From Streptomyces sp. NBC_00513 (GTDB lineage: Bacteria; Actinomycetota; Actinomycetes; Streptomycetales; Streptomycetaceae): a stretch of DNA of 64,000 bases. The stretch covers positions 3,038,001 through 3,102,000 of the forward strand of contig NZ_CP107845.1 in assembly GCF_041431415.1 (NCBI RefSeq), written 5' to 3'. This document shows, piece after piece, positions 26,466-34,932 of the stretch (its first letter is position 1; every line of letters starts with the position of its first letter). A program made the translations under genes and the position numbers. Under the pieces are notes generated by a model, which saw nothing but the letters and a program-made list of their open reading frames with translations, was not told the DNA's origin and made no database searches.

Positions 26466-26903
26466 CTACAGTCCCGCGACCTTGGACTGCCCCGGCTGGA
26501 AGCTGCGGCCCGTCAGCTGGTCGTTGCCGGTGAACAGGTTCGAGGCCCCGCGCAGCGCGGTCTTCTCCGAATTGAGCCTGGCCATCAGGCGTTTCACCTG
26601 GTCGTCCCAGTGCGCGTGCGCCTTCGTCAGGCCCGCTGCCGTGTCCCAGCCGGTGAAGGCCTTGACGGCGGTCTTCGTCGGTTCGTCGGCCACGTCCGCC
26701 GCCTTCTTCGTGCCGGGCTGCAGGACGTTCTCGATGGTGTTGGCCGCCTTCTTCTTCGCGGGAGGGGCCGTCGCGAGGGTGCCGGGGATGCCCGGCGTGG
26801 TGGATCCGCCCGGATCGGCGGCGAGTTGGTTCAGCCGCATCCTCGGGGACGGGCCCTCGGGCGCGCCCTGCCCGCCGGCGTTCCACTCCTGCTCGAACGA
26901 CAC
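26466..26903 (-). CDS. Short helical partner of the WXG protein
   Basis: 145 residues from a GTG at 26903. The first 80 residues are low-complexity Pro/Ala/Gly with a basic PPAKKKAAN patch; the second half is helical (AGLTKAHAHWDDQVKRLMARLNSEKTALRGASNLFTGNDQLT), with a central W-D. The length, helicity and position 11 bases before the WXG gene suggest an ESX-like partner or adaptor, but there is no clear WXG motif and this is inference. Upstream lie imperfect 16-base repeats that may be regulatory. Third-base GC is strong, so it is coding. Confidence 0.65.
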   Translation of the reverse strand: MSFEQEWNAGGQGAPEGPSPRMRLNQLAADPGGSTTPGIPGTLATAPPAKKKAANTIENVLQPGTKKAADVADEPTKTAVKAFTGWDTAAGLTKAHAHWDDQVKRLMARLNSEKTALRGASNLFTGNDQLTGRSFQPGQSKVAGL

Positions 26904-26942
26904 TGTTTCCCCCGCGTGTTCCGACTCGGCCCCCGGGCCCTG

Positions 26943-27003
26943 TGTGCCGGATCCGCCGCGTGTCGCATCCCTGCGCGTCGGATCCCCTGCGTGTTGGATC
27001 ACG
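26943..27003. repeat. Imperfect 16-base repeats upstream of the WXG gene set
   Basis: Four copies of a GTGTNGGATCCC-like block with periods of 16, 15 and 16 bases, located 40-100 bases upstream of the first gene of the set. Regular spacing near 1.5 helical turns would suit a cooperative binding site. The 218-base gap has no other visible feature. Confidence 0.5.
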
Positions 27004-27121
27004 GGCAGCCTACCCAGCCGCCACAAGAGGCCCCCACAGGGCGGTGGAAGCGCGGGGAACCCGTGTACGAAGCGTGTACGAACCGTGCCGGGAGCGGCCT
27101 GGAACCCGTGCCGGGAGCAAC

Positions 27122-28807
27122 CTAGAGGTGCGTCGGGGCGAACATCCGCAGGGCCGTCGGGAGGACCAGGACCGACGGGCCGGGGGCGGCGAGGCTCTTG
27201 GCGAGGTCCTCGCGGAGGGTCTCCGGGGTGGTGGTGGCCGCCGGTACGCCGAAGGAGGCGGCCAGGGCGACGAAGTCGGGGCGGGTGAGTTCGGTACCCG
27301 TCGAGCGGCCCTCGAAGGCGGAGGTCATGTACTCGCGCAGGATGCCGTAGCCGCCGTCGTCCACGATCAGCCAGGTGACGTCGAGGTCGTGCTGCCTGGC
27401 GGTGGCCAGCTCCGCGAGCGAGTACATCGCGCCGCCGTCGCCCGAGACGGCCAGGACCGGGGTGCCCGGTTCCGCGACGCAGGCGCCGAGGGCCGCCGGG
27501 AAGGCGTAGCCGAGGCCGCCCGCGCCCTGGGCCGAGTGCATGGTGTTGGGGTGTTTGGCGTCGAAGGCGGACCAGGCCCAGTAGGACAGGATCGTCATGT
27601 CCCAGAAGGACGGGGAACGGGCGGGCAGGGCGGCGCGGATCGACGTCAGGAGCCGCTGCTCCAGGGTCAGGTCCTGCTCCGCGAGTCGGGCCGCGATGGC
27701 GGACAGGACCAGGCGCACACGCTCCGGCGCCGTCGGGTCAGGGCGCTCGGACACCGTCTCCAGAAGGGCCTGGAGGGCGAGTCGGGCGTCGGCGTGGATG
27801 CCCAGGCCCGCGTGGTTGGACTCCAGCTTCCCGAGGTCCGCCTCGATCTGGACCACCCGGCCCTCGGGGAAGAAGGTGTGGTAATTCGAGGAGAGTTCGC
27901 CGAGCCCCGAGCCCACGACGAGCAGGACGTCGGCGTCCTCCAGGAAGTCCGTCATGTGGCGGTCCTCCAGCCAGGACTGGAGGGACAGCGGGTGCGTCCA
28001 CGGGAAGGCGCCCTTGCCGCCGAAGGTGGTGACGACCGGGGCGTTCAGGCGTTCCGCGAGCTGCTTGAGCTTGCCGGCCGCGTCGGAGCGCACGACCCCG
28101 CCGCCCGCGATGATCACCGGGCGTTCGGCGTTCTCCAGCCAGTGCGCGGCCACGGCGGTGAGCTCCGGGCGCGGGGCGAGCTCGTGCGGGGTCGCGTCCA
28201 CGCCCGTGACCTGCGGGATCAGGGTCTCGGCGCGCAGTACGTCCTCCGGGATCTCCACCCAGACGGGCCCGTGCGGGGCGGTCAGCGCCGACTCCCAGGC
28301 CTCGGCGACGACCGAGGGGATCTGGGAGGGGGTGCGGGCGATGTGGACGGACTTCACGACCTCGCGGAACGACGCGGCCTGGTCCCGCAGTTCGTGCAGG
28401 TGCCCGCGCCGGCCCCCGCCGAGGCCCGCGGTCGGGACCTGGGAGGAGATGGCCAGGACGGGCGCGGAGGCGGCCGCGGCCTCCGCGAGGGCGGGCAGGG
28501 CGGTCAGCGCGCCCGGCCCGGTGGACAGCAGCAGCGGGACGGCCTCGCCGGTGAGCCGGCCGTACGCGTCGGCGGCGAACGCCGCGTTGTTCTCGACCCG
28601 CAGCCCGACCAGCCGCAGATCGGACCGCCCCACCGCGTCGAACATCGCCAGGGCGTGCTGCCCCGGCAGCCCGAACACGGTGGTGGCGCCGAGCGAACGC
28701 AACGTCTCCACGACCAGGTCCCCGCCCGTCCGCCCCGGGGGCGGCGCGAGGGCCGCCGCCTTCTGGGCTTCGGTGGGACGGAGTACCAGGTCGTGGTCGT
28801 GCGTCAC
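27122..28807 (-). CDS. Thiamine-diphosphate-dependent enzyme, acetolactate synthase-like
   Basis: 561 residues in the three-domain layout of ThDP enzymes: N-terminal pyrimidine domain with the activating Glu in GLRVENNAAFAADAYGRLTGE, a middle domain, and the PP domain GDGGAMYSLAELATARQHDL. The usual Asn-Asn that closes the ThDP motif is replaced by Asp-Asp (WLIVDDGGYGILREYM), so it is not a standard acetolactate synthase. GTG start at 28807, only 5 bases beyond the ureohydrolase stop, so they are one operon; an enzyme processing the product of that ureohydrolase is plausible but unproven. Mis-annotation as acetolactate synthase would be easy. Confidence 0.8.
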   Translation of the reverse strand: MTHDHDLVLRPTEAQKAAALAPPPGRTGGDLVVETLRSLGATTVFGLPGQHALAMFDAVGRSDLRLVGLRVENNAAFAADAYGRLTGEAVPLLLSTGPGALTALPALAEAAAASAPVLAISSQVPTAGLGGGRRGHLHELRDQAASFREVVKSVHIARTPSQIPSVVAEAWESALTAPHGPVWVEIPEDVLRAETLIPQVTGVDATPHELAPRPELTAVAAHWLENAERPVIIAGGGVVRSDAAGKLKQLAERLNAPVVTTFGGKGAFPWTHPLSLQSWLEDRHMTDFLEDADVLLVVGSGLGELSSNYHTFFPEGRVVQIEADLGKLESNHAGLGIHADARLALQALLETVSERPDPTAPERVRLVLSAIAARLAEQDLTLEQRLLTSIRAALPARSPSFWDMTILSYWAWSAFDAKHPNTMHSAQGAGGLGYAFPAALGACVAEPGTPVLAVSGDGGAMYSLAELATARQHDLDVTWLIVDDGGYGILREYMTSAFEGRSTGTELTRPDFVALAASFGVPAATTTPETLREDLAKSLAAPGPSVLVLPTALRMFAPTHL

Positions 28808-28812
28808 TTCGC

Positions 28813-29775
28813 TTACTTGCCCTTCGCCTGCGCGATCTGTCGCGACATGATCGTGGTCAGCTCGTACGCGGTGTGCGAGGCCGCGACCGAGGTGATCTCG
28901 GCGTGATCGTACGCCGGGGCGACCTCGACCACGTCGGCGGAAACGAGGTTGCAGGAGGACAGTCCGCGGATGATCTCCAGCAGCTCGCGGGAGGTCATGC
29001 CGCCCGCCTCCGGGGTGCCGGTGCCGGGGGCGTGCGCCGGGTCCAGCACGTCGATGTCGATGGAGATGTACAGCGGGCGGTCCCCGATGCGCTGGCGGAG
29101 CTGGTCGGCGACCTCGTCGGCGCCGCGCCGGTAGACGTCGGCGGAGGTCACGATGCCGAAGCCCATCTTGGCGTCGTCGGTCAGGTCCTGCTTGCCGTAC
29201 AGCGGGCCGCGGGTACCGACGTGCGAGAGCGCCTCGGTGTCGAGGATGCCCTCCTCGACGGCGCGGCGGAACGGGGTGCCGTGCGTGTACTCGGCGCCGA
29301 AGTAGGTGTCCCAGGTGTCGAGGTGCGCGTCGAAGTGGAGCAGCGCGACCGGGCCGTGCTTCTTGGCGACCGAGCGGAGCAGGGGGAGGGCGATGGTGTG
29401 GTCGCCGCCGAGGGTCATCAGGCGGGAGCCGGCGCCGAGCAGTTCGTCGGCGGCGGCCTCGACCTGGTCGACGGCCTCGTTGATGTTGAAGGGGTTCACG
29501 GCGATGTCGCCGGCGTCGGCGACCTGGGCGAGCGCGAACGGGGAGGCGTCCTGCGCCGGGTTGTACGGGCGCAGCAGGCGCGAGGCCTCGCGGATGGCGT
29601 TGCCGCCGAAGCGGGCGCCCGGGCGGTAGGAGACACCGGAGTCGAAGGGCACGCCCACGACGGCCACGTCGGCCGAGCCGACCTCGTCGAGGCGGGGCAG
29701 CCGGGCGAAGGTCGCGGGGCCCGCGTAGCGCGGGATGCGGGAGGAGTCGACGGGTCCGCGCGGCTGCGTGCTCAT
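28813..29775 (-). CDS. speB: Agmatinase-family ureohydrolase
   Basis: 320-residue manganese hydrolase releasing urea from a guanidino compound. All binuclear Mn ligands are present: [19 protein letters not shown] and [19 protein letters not shown]. The family includes agmatinase, guanidinobutyrase and proclavaminate amidinohydrolase; the substrate cannot be read off the sequence, so the symbol follows common annotation only. It is first in an operon with the ThDP enzyme and divergent from a PucR-type activator 113 bases away, which points to catabolic use of a guanidino compound as nitrogen source rather than polyamine synthesis. Confidence 0.85.
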   Translation of the reverse strand: MSTQPRGPVDSSRIPRYAGPATFARLPRLDEVGSADVAVVGVPFDSGVSYRPGARFGGNAIREASRLLRPYNPAQDASPFALAQVADAGDIAVNPFNINEAVDQVEAAADELLGAGSRLMTLGGDHTIALPLLRSVAKKHGPVALLHFDAHLDTWDTYFGAEYTHGTPFRRAVEEGILDTEALSHVGTRGPLYGKQDLTDDAKMGFGIVTSADVYRRGADEVADQLRQRIGDRPLYISIDIDVLDPAHAPGTGTPEAGGMTSRELLEIIRGLSSCNLVSADVVEVAPAYDHAEITSVAASHTAYELTTIMSRQIAQAKGK

Positions 29776-29888
29776 CAGGGGGGTGCCTTCCGGAGGGGGT
29801 GTGCGGTCCTTCGAGCGTAAGCGGACATCCCGGGGTCACGAAGTGTACGTTTCATCCATCCGGACCCTTCGATCCATACGGAGTATCC

Positions 29889-31580
29889 ATGCCGCGCCTG
29901 ATGCAGGAGCAGCAGCCGCCCACCCCCGGCGTGGAGCTGGGGGCCCTGCTCGCGGACCGGGAGCTGGGGCTGCGCACGCTCGCGCCGGGTGGCGGGGGGA
30001 CCACGGCCCCTTCGGCGCTCCCGACCCCCGCGGCCTCCGTGCACGCCGTCCACGCCTCGGAGATGCCGGACCCGTCCCCGTACCTGCTCGGCGGGGAACT
30101 GCTGCTGACGGCAGGCGCCTGGCTGGGCCGGGACGACGGGCCGGGGGCGGTGAGCGAAGCGGACGGCGGGGCGCGGGCCCCGGCCGACGGGGCGCCGGGC
30201 GGGGCGGAGCGGGGCGCGGCGAGCGCGCTGCGGTACGTCGAGCGGCTCGTACGGGCCGGGGTGGCCGCGCTCGGCTTCGGTGTCACCCCCGTGCACGGGA
30301 CCGTGCCGCAGGGGCTGACGGACGCCTGCGCCGCGCTCGGGCTGCCGCTCGTCGAAGTCCCGCCGGGCACCCCCTTCACGGCGGTGGCCCGCGCCGTCTG
30401 GCGGCTGATGGCGCAGGCCCGTACGGCCGAGCTGCGCCGGGTCGCCGAGGCCCAGCAGTCGCTGGCGGCCGCGGCGGCGCGCCCCGACCCGGTCCCGTCG
30501 GTCCTGGCCAGGCTGGCCACCGCCCTGTCCGGGCACGCGGCCCTGGTCACCCCGGGCGCGCCCGACCGCTCCGCCGGACGAACGGTCCCCGAGCGGGCCC
30601 GGGAGGCGTTGGCGGCCCTGGCCCGCCACGTGGGCGCGCCCGGACCGGCCACCGCCACCGACCAGGCGGCCGGCTGGCACCTGTCGGTGTACGCCCTGGG
30701 ACGCCGCCCGACCGGCGCCTCCACCGACCCGCCGGGCGCCGGGACCGGCGCGGGGCCGGGGCCGGGCACGGGGACCGGCGCCCCCACTCCCCCCGCCGAC
30801 CCCGGCTCCCCCGCACCACAGGCCGCCTCCGCTCCCCCCGGGCCGGTGCTCGCCCTGGCGACCCCGCTGCGCGCCCCGGGCGACCAGACCATCGCCTCGA
30901 TCGCCGCCGTGCTGCTGACCCTGATCACCGCCGACCGGCCCGGCGGGTCCGGCGAGGCGGCCGCCCTCACCCGGCTGCTGCTCGGCGCCACCCCCGCCCA
31001 GGCGCTCGGGCCCGGCCCGTGGACGGCGGTGCACGCCCGCGGCGGCGGCGACCCCGCCGCCTTGGCCGCCGCGCTCGGCACCCCGCTGTACGCCGCCGAG
31101 GGCACCCTCGTACGCCTCCTCACCCGGCGCGATCCCGGTCCCCGGCCGGGCTGGCGGCTCGGGGCGAGTTCGCCCGCGCCGGCCGACCCCGCGGCGCTGG
31201 CCGCCGCCGACGCGCAGGCCGCCCGCGCCCTCCAGCGCGCCGAGAGCGCCCGCGCGCCCCTGGCCCGGCACGCGGACACCGGTGTGGCCGGGCTGGTGGG
31301 CGAGGCCGAGGCCCGCGCACACGCCGAGGCGGTGCTGGCGCCGCTGAGCCCCGTGCTGCGGGAGACCCTGCGCGGCTGGCTGGCCCATCACGGCAGCTGG
31401 GACCGGACCGCGGCGGCTCTGGGCGTGCACCGCAACACGGTCCGCCAGCGCATCGCCCGCTGCGCGGCCCTGTTGGAGCGGGACCCCGACGACGCGGACG
31501 TACGGATGGAGTTGTGGTTCGCCCTGCGCTGGGCCGCCGCGCCCCCGGCGGGGTCCCCGCCGCCCGTCCCCCGGGACTGA
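29889..31580 (+). CDS. PucR-family transcriptional regulator
   Basis: 563 residues. An N-terminal PucR sensor domain (VHASEMPDPSPYLLGGELLLTAGAWLG, FGVTPVHGTVPQGLTDACAALGLPLVEVPPGTPF) is followed by a central GGDEF-like region and a C-terminal HTH_30: LRGWLAHHGSWDRTAAALGVHRNTVRQRIARCAALL. A Gly/Thr/Pro-rich insert (GAGTGAGPGPGTGTGAPTPP) breaks the middle and is probably a flexible linker. Position opposite speB makes it the likely regulator of the ureohydrolase/ThDP operon, in keeping with PucR family roles in nitrogen compound use. ATG at 29889 gives the family's usual N-terminus. Confidence 0.88.
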   Translation: MPRLMQEQQPPTPGVELGALLADRELGLRTLAPGGGGTTAPSALPTPAASVHAVHASEMPDPSPYLLGGELLLTAGAWLGRDDGPGAVSEADGGARAPADGAPGGAERGAASALRYVERLVRAGVAALGFGVTPVHGTVPQGLTDACAALGLPLVEVPPGTPFTAVARAVWRLMAQARTAELRRVAEAQQSLAAAAARPDPVPSVLARLATALSGHAALVTPGAPDRSAGRTVPERAREALAALARHVGAPGPATATDQAAGWHLSVYALGRRPTGASTDPPGAGTGAGPGPGTGTGAPTPPADPGSPAPQAASAPPGPVLALATPLRAPGDQTIASIAAVLLTLITADRPGGSGEAAALTRLLLGATPAQALGPGPWTAVHARGGGDPAALAAALGTPLYAAEGTLVRLLTRRDPGPRPGWRLGASSPAPADPAALAAADAQAARALQRAESARAPLARHADTGVAGLVGEAEARAHAEAVLAPLSPVLRETLRGWLAHHGSWDRTAAALGVHRNTVRQRIARCAALLERDPDDADVRMELWFALRWAAAPPAGSPPPVPRD

Positions 31581-31984
31581 CGGCCCGGACCGGACCGAAA
31601 CCGCAGCCGGGTCGTCGACCTCGACCGGGCCGACGGTCGCGACCGGACCGACGGCAGCGGCCGGGCCGACGATCGCAGCCGGAGACCCATGCCCCGGCCG
31701 GATCGGCGTTCGCGAAGGGAGCACGGGGGCAAGGGAGTTGGGATCCCGGGGGCACCTGCGCCGACGCCCCGCGCGGCAACGGGGCCGCCCCGGCTCCGGT
31801 CGCCGCACGCATACCCCGGACATACGCTGGACTCACCGGAGGCGGCGGGGGTCGCCGACCGGATCTCGTCTCGCCGATGGCCACTTGGCGCCATCGCCCC
31901 GAGCCGGCCGTGCGGCCCGTCACCGGGACCGCCCCCACGTGCGCCGGACCTTCCCGCATGCCCCCGTGCGACCAGGAGGTCGCC
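31581..31984. other. 404-base gap with 18-base repeats
   Basis: No credible gene. At 31622-31675, just after the PucR stop, three imperfect 18-base units (CGACCGGGCCGACGGTCG type) run in tandem. The rest shows no strong hairpin; the CAP-protein ribosome site ACCAGGAGG closes the gap. Confidence 0.6.
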
Positions 31985-32509
31985 ATGAACCACACCCGGA
32001 CACACCGCCGCGCCACGGCCGCCGCCTCGGCGGTCCTGATGGCCGGAGGCCTACTGCTGGCGACGGGCACCTCGGCGACCGTCGCCGCCTCCGCGAGCCT
32101 CCCGTCGGCGGTCAGCCCGGCCGAGCAGCAGGCCATGCTCGCCCAGACGAACAGCGTCCGCCAACAGAACGACCAACCGCCCCTCAGCTGGGACGGCGGC
32201 CTCGCGAACCAGGCCCAGGATTGGGCCGACGACCCGAAGTCCTCCGAGGGAGGTGAGCTGCACCACAGCTCGCTCAACGTCGCCGAGAACATATCGAGCG
32301 TCGGACCGGACGGAGCCGTCGGCCAGTGGGCCTCGGAGAAGGCCGCTTACGACGCGGCGGGACCCGACCACGACACCAGCAGCGAGTCGTACCGGAATTG
32401 GGGCCACTACCACAACATGGTCCAGCCCAACTACACGAAGATGGGCTGCGGCGCGAGGAGCGAAGCGGAAGTCCAGGGCGGCTGGGTCACCGTGTGCCAC
32501 TACTCCTGA
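31985..32509 (+). CDS. Secreted CAP (SCP-like) domain protein
   Basis: 174 residues. Signal peptide (MNHTRTHRRATAAASAVLMAGGLLLATGTSATVAASA), then a CAP domain: MLAQTNSVRQQNDQPPLSWDGGLANQAQDWADD, LHHSSLNVAENISS (the His and Glu of the CAP pocket), the HYHNMVQPNYTKMGCG segment and VTVCHYS. The chain stops right at VCHYS, where many CAP proteins continue with a Gly/Asn motif, so it is a minimal domain. Bacterial CAP proteins are extracellular; their activity is unclear. Start supported by AGGAGG seven bases upstream. No operon partner. Confidence 0.88.
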   Translation: MNHTRTHRRATAAASAVLMAGGLLLATGTSATVAASASLPSAVSPAEQQAMLAQTNSVRQQNDQPPLSWDGGLANQAQDWADDPKSSEGGELHHSSLNVAENISSVGPDGAVGQWASEKAAYDAAGPDHDTSSESYRNWGHYHNMVQPNYTKMGCGARSEAEVQGGWVTVCHYS

Positions 32510-32553
32510 CCCACCGACCGCCGCCCACCCGACCGCCGCCCACCCGACCGGCG
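32510..32553 (+). repeat. 15-base tandem repeat after the CAP gene
   Basis: Three near-identical units (CCCACCCGACCGCCG) start immediately after the CAP gene stop codon. No stem-loop potential within it. Confidence 0.75.
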
Positions 32554-32730
32554 GCCCCCTCGGCCAGGGCGACGCGGGATCGCGACCGAACCGCACGCAC
32601 CCACGCACCCCCTCCGATCCCCCCCCGTTCGACCGATCGCGCGCAGCGCCCGGCAGACCCGTGCCGGGCGCTGTGCGCCGCACGACGGACCACCTCTCTG
32701 GACGGATGGACAACTCGCCGGTAACTTTGT

Positions 32731-32750
32731 ATGAGCAAGCGCTTAGACAT
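32731..32750. promoter_or_regulatory. Operator-like palindrome before acyl-CoA dehydrogenase
   Basis: ATG-N3-AAGCGCTT-N3-CAT, symmetrical about AAGC/GCTT, lies 36 bases upstream of the gene start. The size suits a TetR-type repressor of fatty-acid genes, but the protein is not identified. Confidence 0.5.
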
Positions 32751-32785
32751 AAGCGGCGGACCGCCGCGACGAAGGGAGTCCGGCC

Positions 32786-33943
32786 GTGCGCCGTACCGTT
32801 TTCAACGAGGACCACGAGGCGTTCCGCGAGACCATCCGGGACTTCATCGAGACCGAGGTCGTGCCGGTCTACGACGACTGGTTCCAGGCCGGTCAGGCAC
32901 CCCGCGAGTTCTACTACAAGCTCGGTGAGCTGGGCATCTTCGGCATCAACGTGCCCGAGGAGTTCGGTGGCGCGGGCCTGGACACCCACAAGTTCGAGGC
33001 CGTCCTCTACGAGGAGACCTCCCGCGCGGGCGTCAACTTCGGCGGCTCCGGCGTGCACGTGCTGCTCGCCCTGCCCTACATCAAGATGCTGGCCGACGAC
33101 GAGCAGAAGAAGCGCTTCCTGCCGAAGTTCGTCACCGGCGAGGAGATGTGGGCGCTGGCGATGACCGAGCCCGGCACCGGCTCCGACGTCGCGGGCATGA
33201 AGACCACCGCGAAGCTCTCCGAGGACGGCACGCACTACGTCCTGAACGGCTCCAAGACCTTCATCACCGGTGGCGTGCACGCCGACCGGGTGATCGTCTG
33301 CGCCCGTACCTCCTCCCCGCGCGAGGACGACCGTCGCTTCGGCATCTCCCTCTTCGCCGTGGACACCAAGTCCGCGGGCTACTCGATCGGCCGCAAGCTC
33401 GACAAGCTGGGCCTGCGCACCTCCGACACCGCCGAGCTGGCGTTCGTCGACGTGAAGGTCCCGGTCGAGGACCTGATGGGCGAGGAGAACAAGGGCTTCT
33501 ACTACCTCGGCGCGAACCTACCCTCCGAGCGCTGGGGCATCGCCTTCGGCGCGTACGCCCAGGCCAAGGCCGCCGTCCGGTTCGCCCAGCAGTACGTGAC
33601 GGACCGCACCGTCTTCGGCAAGCCGGTCGCGCACTTCCAGAACACCAAGTTCGAACTGGCCTCCTGCCAGGCCGAGGTGGACGCGGCCGAGGCCGTCGCC
33701 GACCGCGCCCTGGAGGCCCTGGACGCCGGTGAGCTGACCGCCGCCGAGGCCGCGTCCGCGAAGCTGTTCACGACCGAGGTCGCGCACCGCGTCATCGACA
33801 AGTGCCTCCAGCTGCACGGCGGTTACGGCTACATGAACGAGTACCCGATCGCCCGCCTGTACGCCGACAACCGCGTGAACCGCATCTACGGCGGCACCAG
33901 CGAGGTCATGAAGTCCATCATCGCCAAGTCCATGGGCCTGTAG
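32786..33943 (+). CDS. Acyl-CoA dehydrogenase
   Basis: 385-residue flavoenzyme carrying out alpha,beta-oxidation of an acyl-CoA. The first signature ALAMTEPGTGSDVAGMKTTA and the second, QLHGGYGYMNEYPIARLYADNRVNRIYGGTSEVMKSIIAKSMGL, are both intact. The catalytic Glu position typical for medium/short-chain enzymes falls in the YGGTSEVMK segment. Chain specificity cannot be read. GTG start at 32786 behind GAAGGGAG. It lies 38 bases before a thioesterase gene, so the two are probably co-transcribed under the palindrome upstream. Confidence 0.9.
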   Translation: MRRTVFNEDHEAFRETIRDFIETEVVPVYDDWFQAGQAPREFYYKLGELGIFGINVPEEFGGAGLDTHKFEAVLYEETSRAGVNFGGSGVHVLLALPYIKMLADDEQKKRFLPKFVTGEEMWALAMTEPGTGSDVAGMKTTAKLSEDGTHYVLNGSKTFITGGVHADRVIVCARTSSPREDDRRFGISLFAVDTKSAGYSIGRKLDKLGLRTSDTAELAFVDVKVPVEDLMGEENKGFYYLGANLPSERWGIAFGAYAQAKAAVRFAQQYVTDRTVFGKPVAHFQNTKFELASCQAEVDAAEAVADRALEALDAGELTAAEAASAKLFTTEVAHRVIDKCLQLHGGYGYMNEYPIARLYADNRVNRIYGGTSEVMKSIIAKSMGL

Positions 33944-33981
33944 GGGATTCCGGACCCCTCGCGGGACCTACCCTTCCCCCC

Positions 33982-34860
33982 ATGAACGAGGCTCTGACGA
34001 CGCTCCTCGATCTGCTCGACCTGGAGCAGATCGAGGAGAACATCTTCCGCGGTACCAGCCGTTCGGCGCTGGTACCGCGCGTCTTCGGCGGACAGGTCGC
34101 GGCCCAGGCGCTGGTCGCGGCCGGTCGGACCGTGCCCGAGGACCGCACCGCGCACTCGCTGCACTCGTACTTCCTGCGCGCCGGCGACCCCGGCGCGCCC
34201 ATCGTGTACTCGGTGGACCGGATCCGCGACGGGCACTCCTTCACCACCCGCCGGGTGGTGGCCGTCCAGCACGGCCAGCCGATCTTCCACCTCTCCGCGT
34301 CGTTCCAGACGTACGAGGAGGGGCTGGACCACCAGACGGCGATGCCGGACGCCCCCGATCCCGAGACCCTGCCCACCGCCGCCGAGGCCCTGCCCGCGTA
34401 CCGGGGCGTCTTCCGCGACCCGGACACGGTGGAGCGGCTGATCGAGGCACGGGGCGCGGTGGACCTCCGGTACGCGACGACCCCTCCGTGGGGCAGTGTC
34501 GGGCAGCCGGTCGAACCGCGCTCGCAGGTGTGGTTCCGCACCGCCGGGAAGCTGGAGAGCGACGACGCCCTGCTGCACACCTGCCTGGCCACCTACGTCT
34601 CGGACATGACCCTGCTCGACTCGGTGCTGCTCGCGCACGGCCGGGGCGGCTGGGCCGTCGGCGACGTGGTGGGTGCCTCGCTGGACCACGCGATGTGGTT
34701 CCACCGGCCGTTCCGCGCCGACGAGTGGCTGCTGTACGACCAGGAGTCCCCCTCGGCCGCCGCCGGCCGGGGTCTGGGGCAGGCCCGTATCTGGACCCAG
34801 GACGGGCGGCTGGCCGTCACCGTCATCCAGGAGGGCGTGGTGCGCGTCCCGCGCGGCTGA
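33982..34860 (+). CDS. tesB: Acyl-CoA thioesterase II
   Basis: 292 residues with two hot-dog domains: FRGTSRSALVPRVFGGQVAAQALVAAGRTV, HSLHSYFLRAGDPGAPIVYSVDRIRDGHSFTTRRV and the second-domain DHAMWFHRPFRADEWLLYDQESPSA, the TesB hallmark. The Asp/Thr/Gln catalytic set expected from TesB appears in these segments. Cytoplasmic hydrolysis of acyl-CoAs, possibly balancing CoA pools with the dehydrogenase encoded upstream. A 14-base direct repeat (CGCGTCCCGCGCGG at 34843 and 34864) brackets the stop codon. Confidence 0.9.
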   Translation: MNEALTTLLDLLDLEQIEENIFRGTSRSALVPRVFGGQVAAQALVAAGRTVPEDRTAHSLHSYFLRAGDPGAPIVYSVDRIRDGHSFTTRRVVAVQHGQPIFHLSASFQTYEEGLDHQTAMPDAPDPETLPTAAEALPAYRGVFRDPDTVERLIEARGAVDLRYATTPPWGSVGQPVEPRSQVWFRTAGKLESDDALLHTCLATYVSDMTLLDSVLLAHGRGGWAVGDVVGASLDHAMWFHRPFRADEWLLYDQESPSAAAGRGLGQARIWTQDGRLAVTVIQEGVVRVPRG

Positions 34861-34932
34861 GTCCGCGTCCCGCGCGGGCGAACGAACGGGCCGGCGGACG
34901 GGCGGGCTGGACCGAGGCGCGGCCCCGTTTCC

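Noticed and set aside
27122..28807. Acetolactate synthase (ilvB)
   Set aside because: No small subunit (ilvN) or branched-chain pathway genes nearby, and the ThDP motif has Asp-Asp instead of Asn-Asn.
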